Source of the DNA: Gammaproteobacteria bacterium UBA5338
GTDB lineage: Bacteria; Pseudomonadota; Gammaproteobacteria; Pseudomonadales; UBA5862
Length of the DNA: 7,228 bases
Assembly (NCBI GenBank): GCA_002408105.1
Contig: DHQM01000189.1
Span: forward strand, 605-7,832
Direction: 5' to 3'
Below the pieces are notes generated by a model. That model worked only from the letters and a program-made list of their open reading frames with translations, did no database searches and was not told the origin of the DNA. Every line of letters begins with the position of its first letter. Within the stretch, counting starts at the first letter, position 1. Below are positions 6,005 to 7,228 of the stretch, in pieces. A program made the position numbers and the translations under genes.

Positions 6005-6534
6005 TCCCTCTTGCGTCCGTCATGCGCGGGGCCGTGCAACAACACCACCGCGTGCGCGGCGATGCCTTCCCCCCGGCCCTCGAACCCAAGCTTTTCGGTG
6101 GTGGTGGCCTTGACGCTGATGGTGCCCTCGTCGATCTCCAGCACCTCGGCAATGACCACCCGCATCTGCGGGACGTAGGCCGCTATCCGTGGGCGCTGCG
6201 CCACCAGCGTCAAATCGGCATTGACGAGCGACCAGCCTGCCGCCGTGACCTGCTGGTAAGCGGCCGCCAACAGCCCAGTGCTTGGCGCTCCGGCCCATTG
6301 GGCATCGCTATCTGGAAACAGTCGGCCAATGTCACCGAGCCCTGCGGCCCCCAGCAAGGCATCAATCAAGGCGTGGAGCAACACATCACCATCCGAGTGC
6401 GCCACAACACGGAGTTCTGAGTCGACCGCAACCCCACCCAACACGAGGGATCGTGCTTGCGGGTCAACCCTGTCGGAACCGAGCAAGCGGTGGACATCGT
6501 ACCCGTGCCCAATGCGCAGACCGAAGGCCGTCAT
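6001..6534 (-). CDS. ispF: 2-C-methyl-D-erythritol 2,4-cyclodiphosphate synthase
   Basis: Fifth step of the MEP isoprenoid pathway: CDP-methylerythritol 2-phosphate is cyclised to MEcPP with release of CMP, in the cytoplasm by a homotrimer. The frame gives 177 residues, longer than the 159 of E. coli. The extra length comes from a few N-terminal residues before RIGHGYDVH, an insertion in the following loop (SDRVDPQARSL) and a C-terminal tail. Zinc ligands are visible as D13 and H15 in GHGYDVH and H46 in AHSDGD. The nucleotide-binding block KATTTEKLGFEGRGEGI follows further on. ATG 6534 overlaps the ispD stop as ATGA, and its own stop overlaps the truD start the same way. It is separate from IspD, not the fused IspDF found in some proteobacteria. 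Confidence 0.97.
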   Translation of the reverse strand: MTAFGLRIGHGYDVHRLLGSDRVDPQARSLVLGGVAVDSELRVVAHSDGDVLLHALIDALLGAAGLGDIGRLFPDSDAQWAGAPSTGLLAAAYQQVTAAGWSLVNADLTLVAQRPRIAAYVPQMRVVIAEVLEIDEGTISVKATTTEKLGFEGRGEGIAAHAVVLLHGPAHDGRKRE

Positions 6535-7228
6535 CGCCCGGGGTGCCTGACCGACGCGCGCGCACCTTGCACAGATTCAAATCCTTGCGCGCGCAGGATG
6601 GCACTCACCAATGGAAGGTCTTCCGGATAGGTGAGTTTGATGTTGGTCGCAGCGCCTGCAACCAATCGGGGCCGGTGATGGCAGTGCTCCATGGCGCTGG
6701 CTTCATCGGTGGTTTCGATGCCTGCCGCTCGGGTCATCTCCAGAGCTTGGACCAGCGCATCCACAGGAAAAAGCTGGGGGGTCAGTGCGTGCCAAAGGCC
6801 GCTGCGGTCGATCGTCTGGTCAATCCGGCCGTCACAATGCGCGCGCTTCATGGTGTCCCGCACCGGTGAGGCAAGCAGACCACCATCGGGGGACCACGCA
6901 ACTTCGCTGATCAACCGCTGGATGTCATCCAAAGTGACGCAGGGACGAGCCACATCGTGCACCAGCGCCCAGGCACCCGAGCCTGCCTGCTCCTGTACAG
7001 CCACGAGTCCCGCCTCGACCGAGTCGATTCGTTCTTGACCGCCAGCGACTCGATGAATGCGTGGATCTTCAGCAAACTCAGAATCCTCCCAGTGGCAGTC
7101 GCGCTCGTTCAGCACCAGGACCAGGGCCTGTATCCTGGGAACCGAAAGCAGCCGTTCCAGTGTCCAGTCGATGACCAGTCGGCCACCGATGCGCAGGTAC
7201 TGCTTGGGGCGTTCGACACCGAATCGAC
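6531..7228 (-). CDS. ispD: 2-C-methyl-D-erythritol 4-phosphate cytidylyltransferase, 5' end missing
   Basis: Third step of the MEP pathway: MEP plus CTP gives CDP-methylerythritol. The frame stays open to the right window edge, with 231 visible residues starting RFGVERPKQYLRIGGR, so only the first 15 or so residues with the VPAAG nucleotide-binding loop are missing. A GTG at 7115 lies well inside the gene and is not the start, because the RF...PKQYL motif upstream is in frame. Further family blocks are GGQERIDSV, ALVHDVARPCV, ASPVRDTMKRA, RSGLWHALTPQLFP, TTDEASAMEHC and NIKLTYPEDL. The last 15 residues after ILRAQGF form a variable tail. The stop overlaps the ispF ATG as ATGA. In E. coli this gene follows ftsB; that neighbour would lie beyond the window. 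Confidence 0.96.
   Translation of the reverse strand, partial: RFGVERPKQYLRIGGRLVIDWTLERLLSVPRIQALVLVLNERDCHWEDSEFAEDPRIHRVAGGQERIDSVEAGLVAVQEQAGSGAWALVHDVARPCVTLDDIQRLISEVAWSPDGGLLASPVRDTMKRAHCDGRIDQTIDRSGLWHALTPQLFPVDALVQALEMTRAAGIETTDEASAMEHCHHRPRLVAGAATNIKLTYPEDLPLVSAILRAQGFESVQGARASVRHPGR

Noticed and set aside
1..7228. CRISPR arrays, tRNA or rRNA genes, insertion sequences, prophage or defence genes
   Set aside because: No spaced repeats, tRNA-like arms, transposase motifs or terminal repeats are visible; the protein-coding content is core chromosomal.

Overview
The window comes from a GC-rich, non-enteric gammaproteobacterium. The evidence is a true RpoS, the conserved gene order ispD-ispF-truD-surE-pcm-nlpD-rpoS, and a seven-iron ferredoxin gene (fdxA, Azotobacter FdI type) convergent with rpoS, an arrangement I recall from Pseudomonas. 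Genus and family cannot be fixed from the sequence.

Layout. The 3' part of fdxA lies on the + strand (1-284). An intergenic region of about 450 bases (285-734) follows. The rest, 735-7228, is one block of eight genes on the - strand, read from right to left: ispD (5' end cut by the window edge), ispF, truD, surE, pcm, a DUF368/PopT-type membrane protein gene, nlpD and rpoS. Most junctions are ATGA, GTGA or TGATG overlaps or gaps of about 15 bases. The exception is nlpD-rpoS, with a 47-base leader holding two abutting inverted repeats.

How the genes fit together. IspD and IspF make isoprenoid precursors by the MEP route, which feed undecaprenyl phosphate. The DUF368 protein belongs to the family that returns undecaprenyl phosphate across the inner membrane. 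NlpD is a lipoprotein activator of a septal peptidoglycan amidase. TruD (tRNA pseudouridine), SurE (nucleotidase) and Pcm (isoaspartyl repair) are stress and housekeeping functions that traditionally travel with RpoS, the stationary-phase sigma factor.

The most interesting item is the intergenic region between fdxA and rpoS. On the - strand, about 504-368, there is a row of short hairpins presenting GGA in their loops (AGGAT, ACGGAA, GAGGGATGT) and ending in a strong stem-loop whose own loop is GGGAT. This is the architecture of the CsrA/RsmA-sequestering small RNAs, and the site matches the rsmZ locus of Pseudomonas. I propose an unannotated RsmZ-like RNA here, unproven. Other points are the DUF368 gene inserted between pcm and nlpD, a Pcm with an altered GDG motif, and the paired inverted repeats in the rpoS leader.
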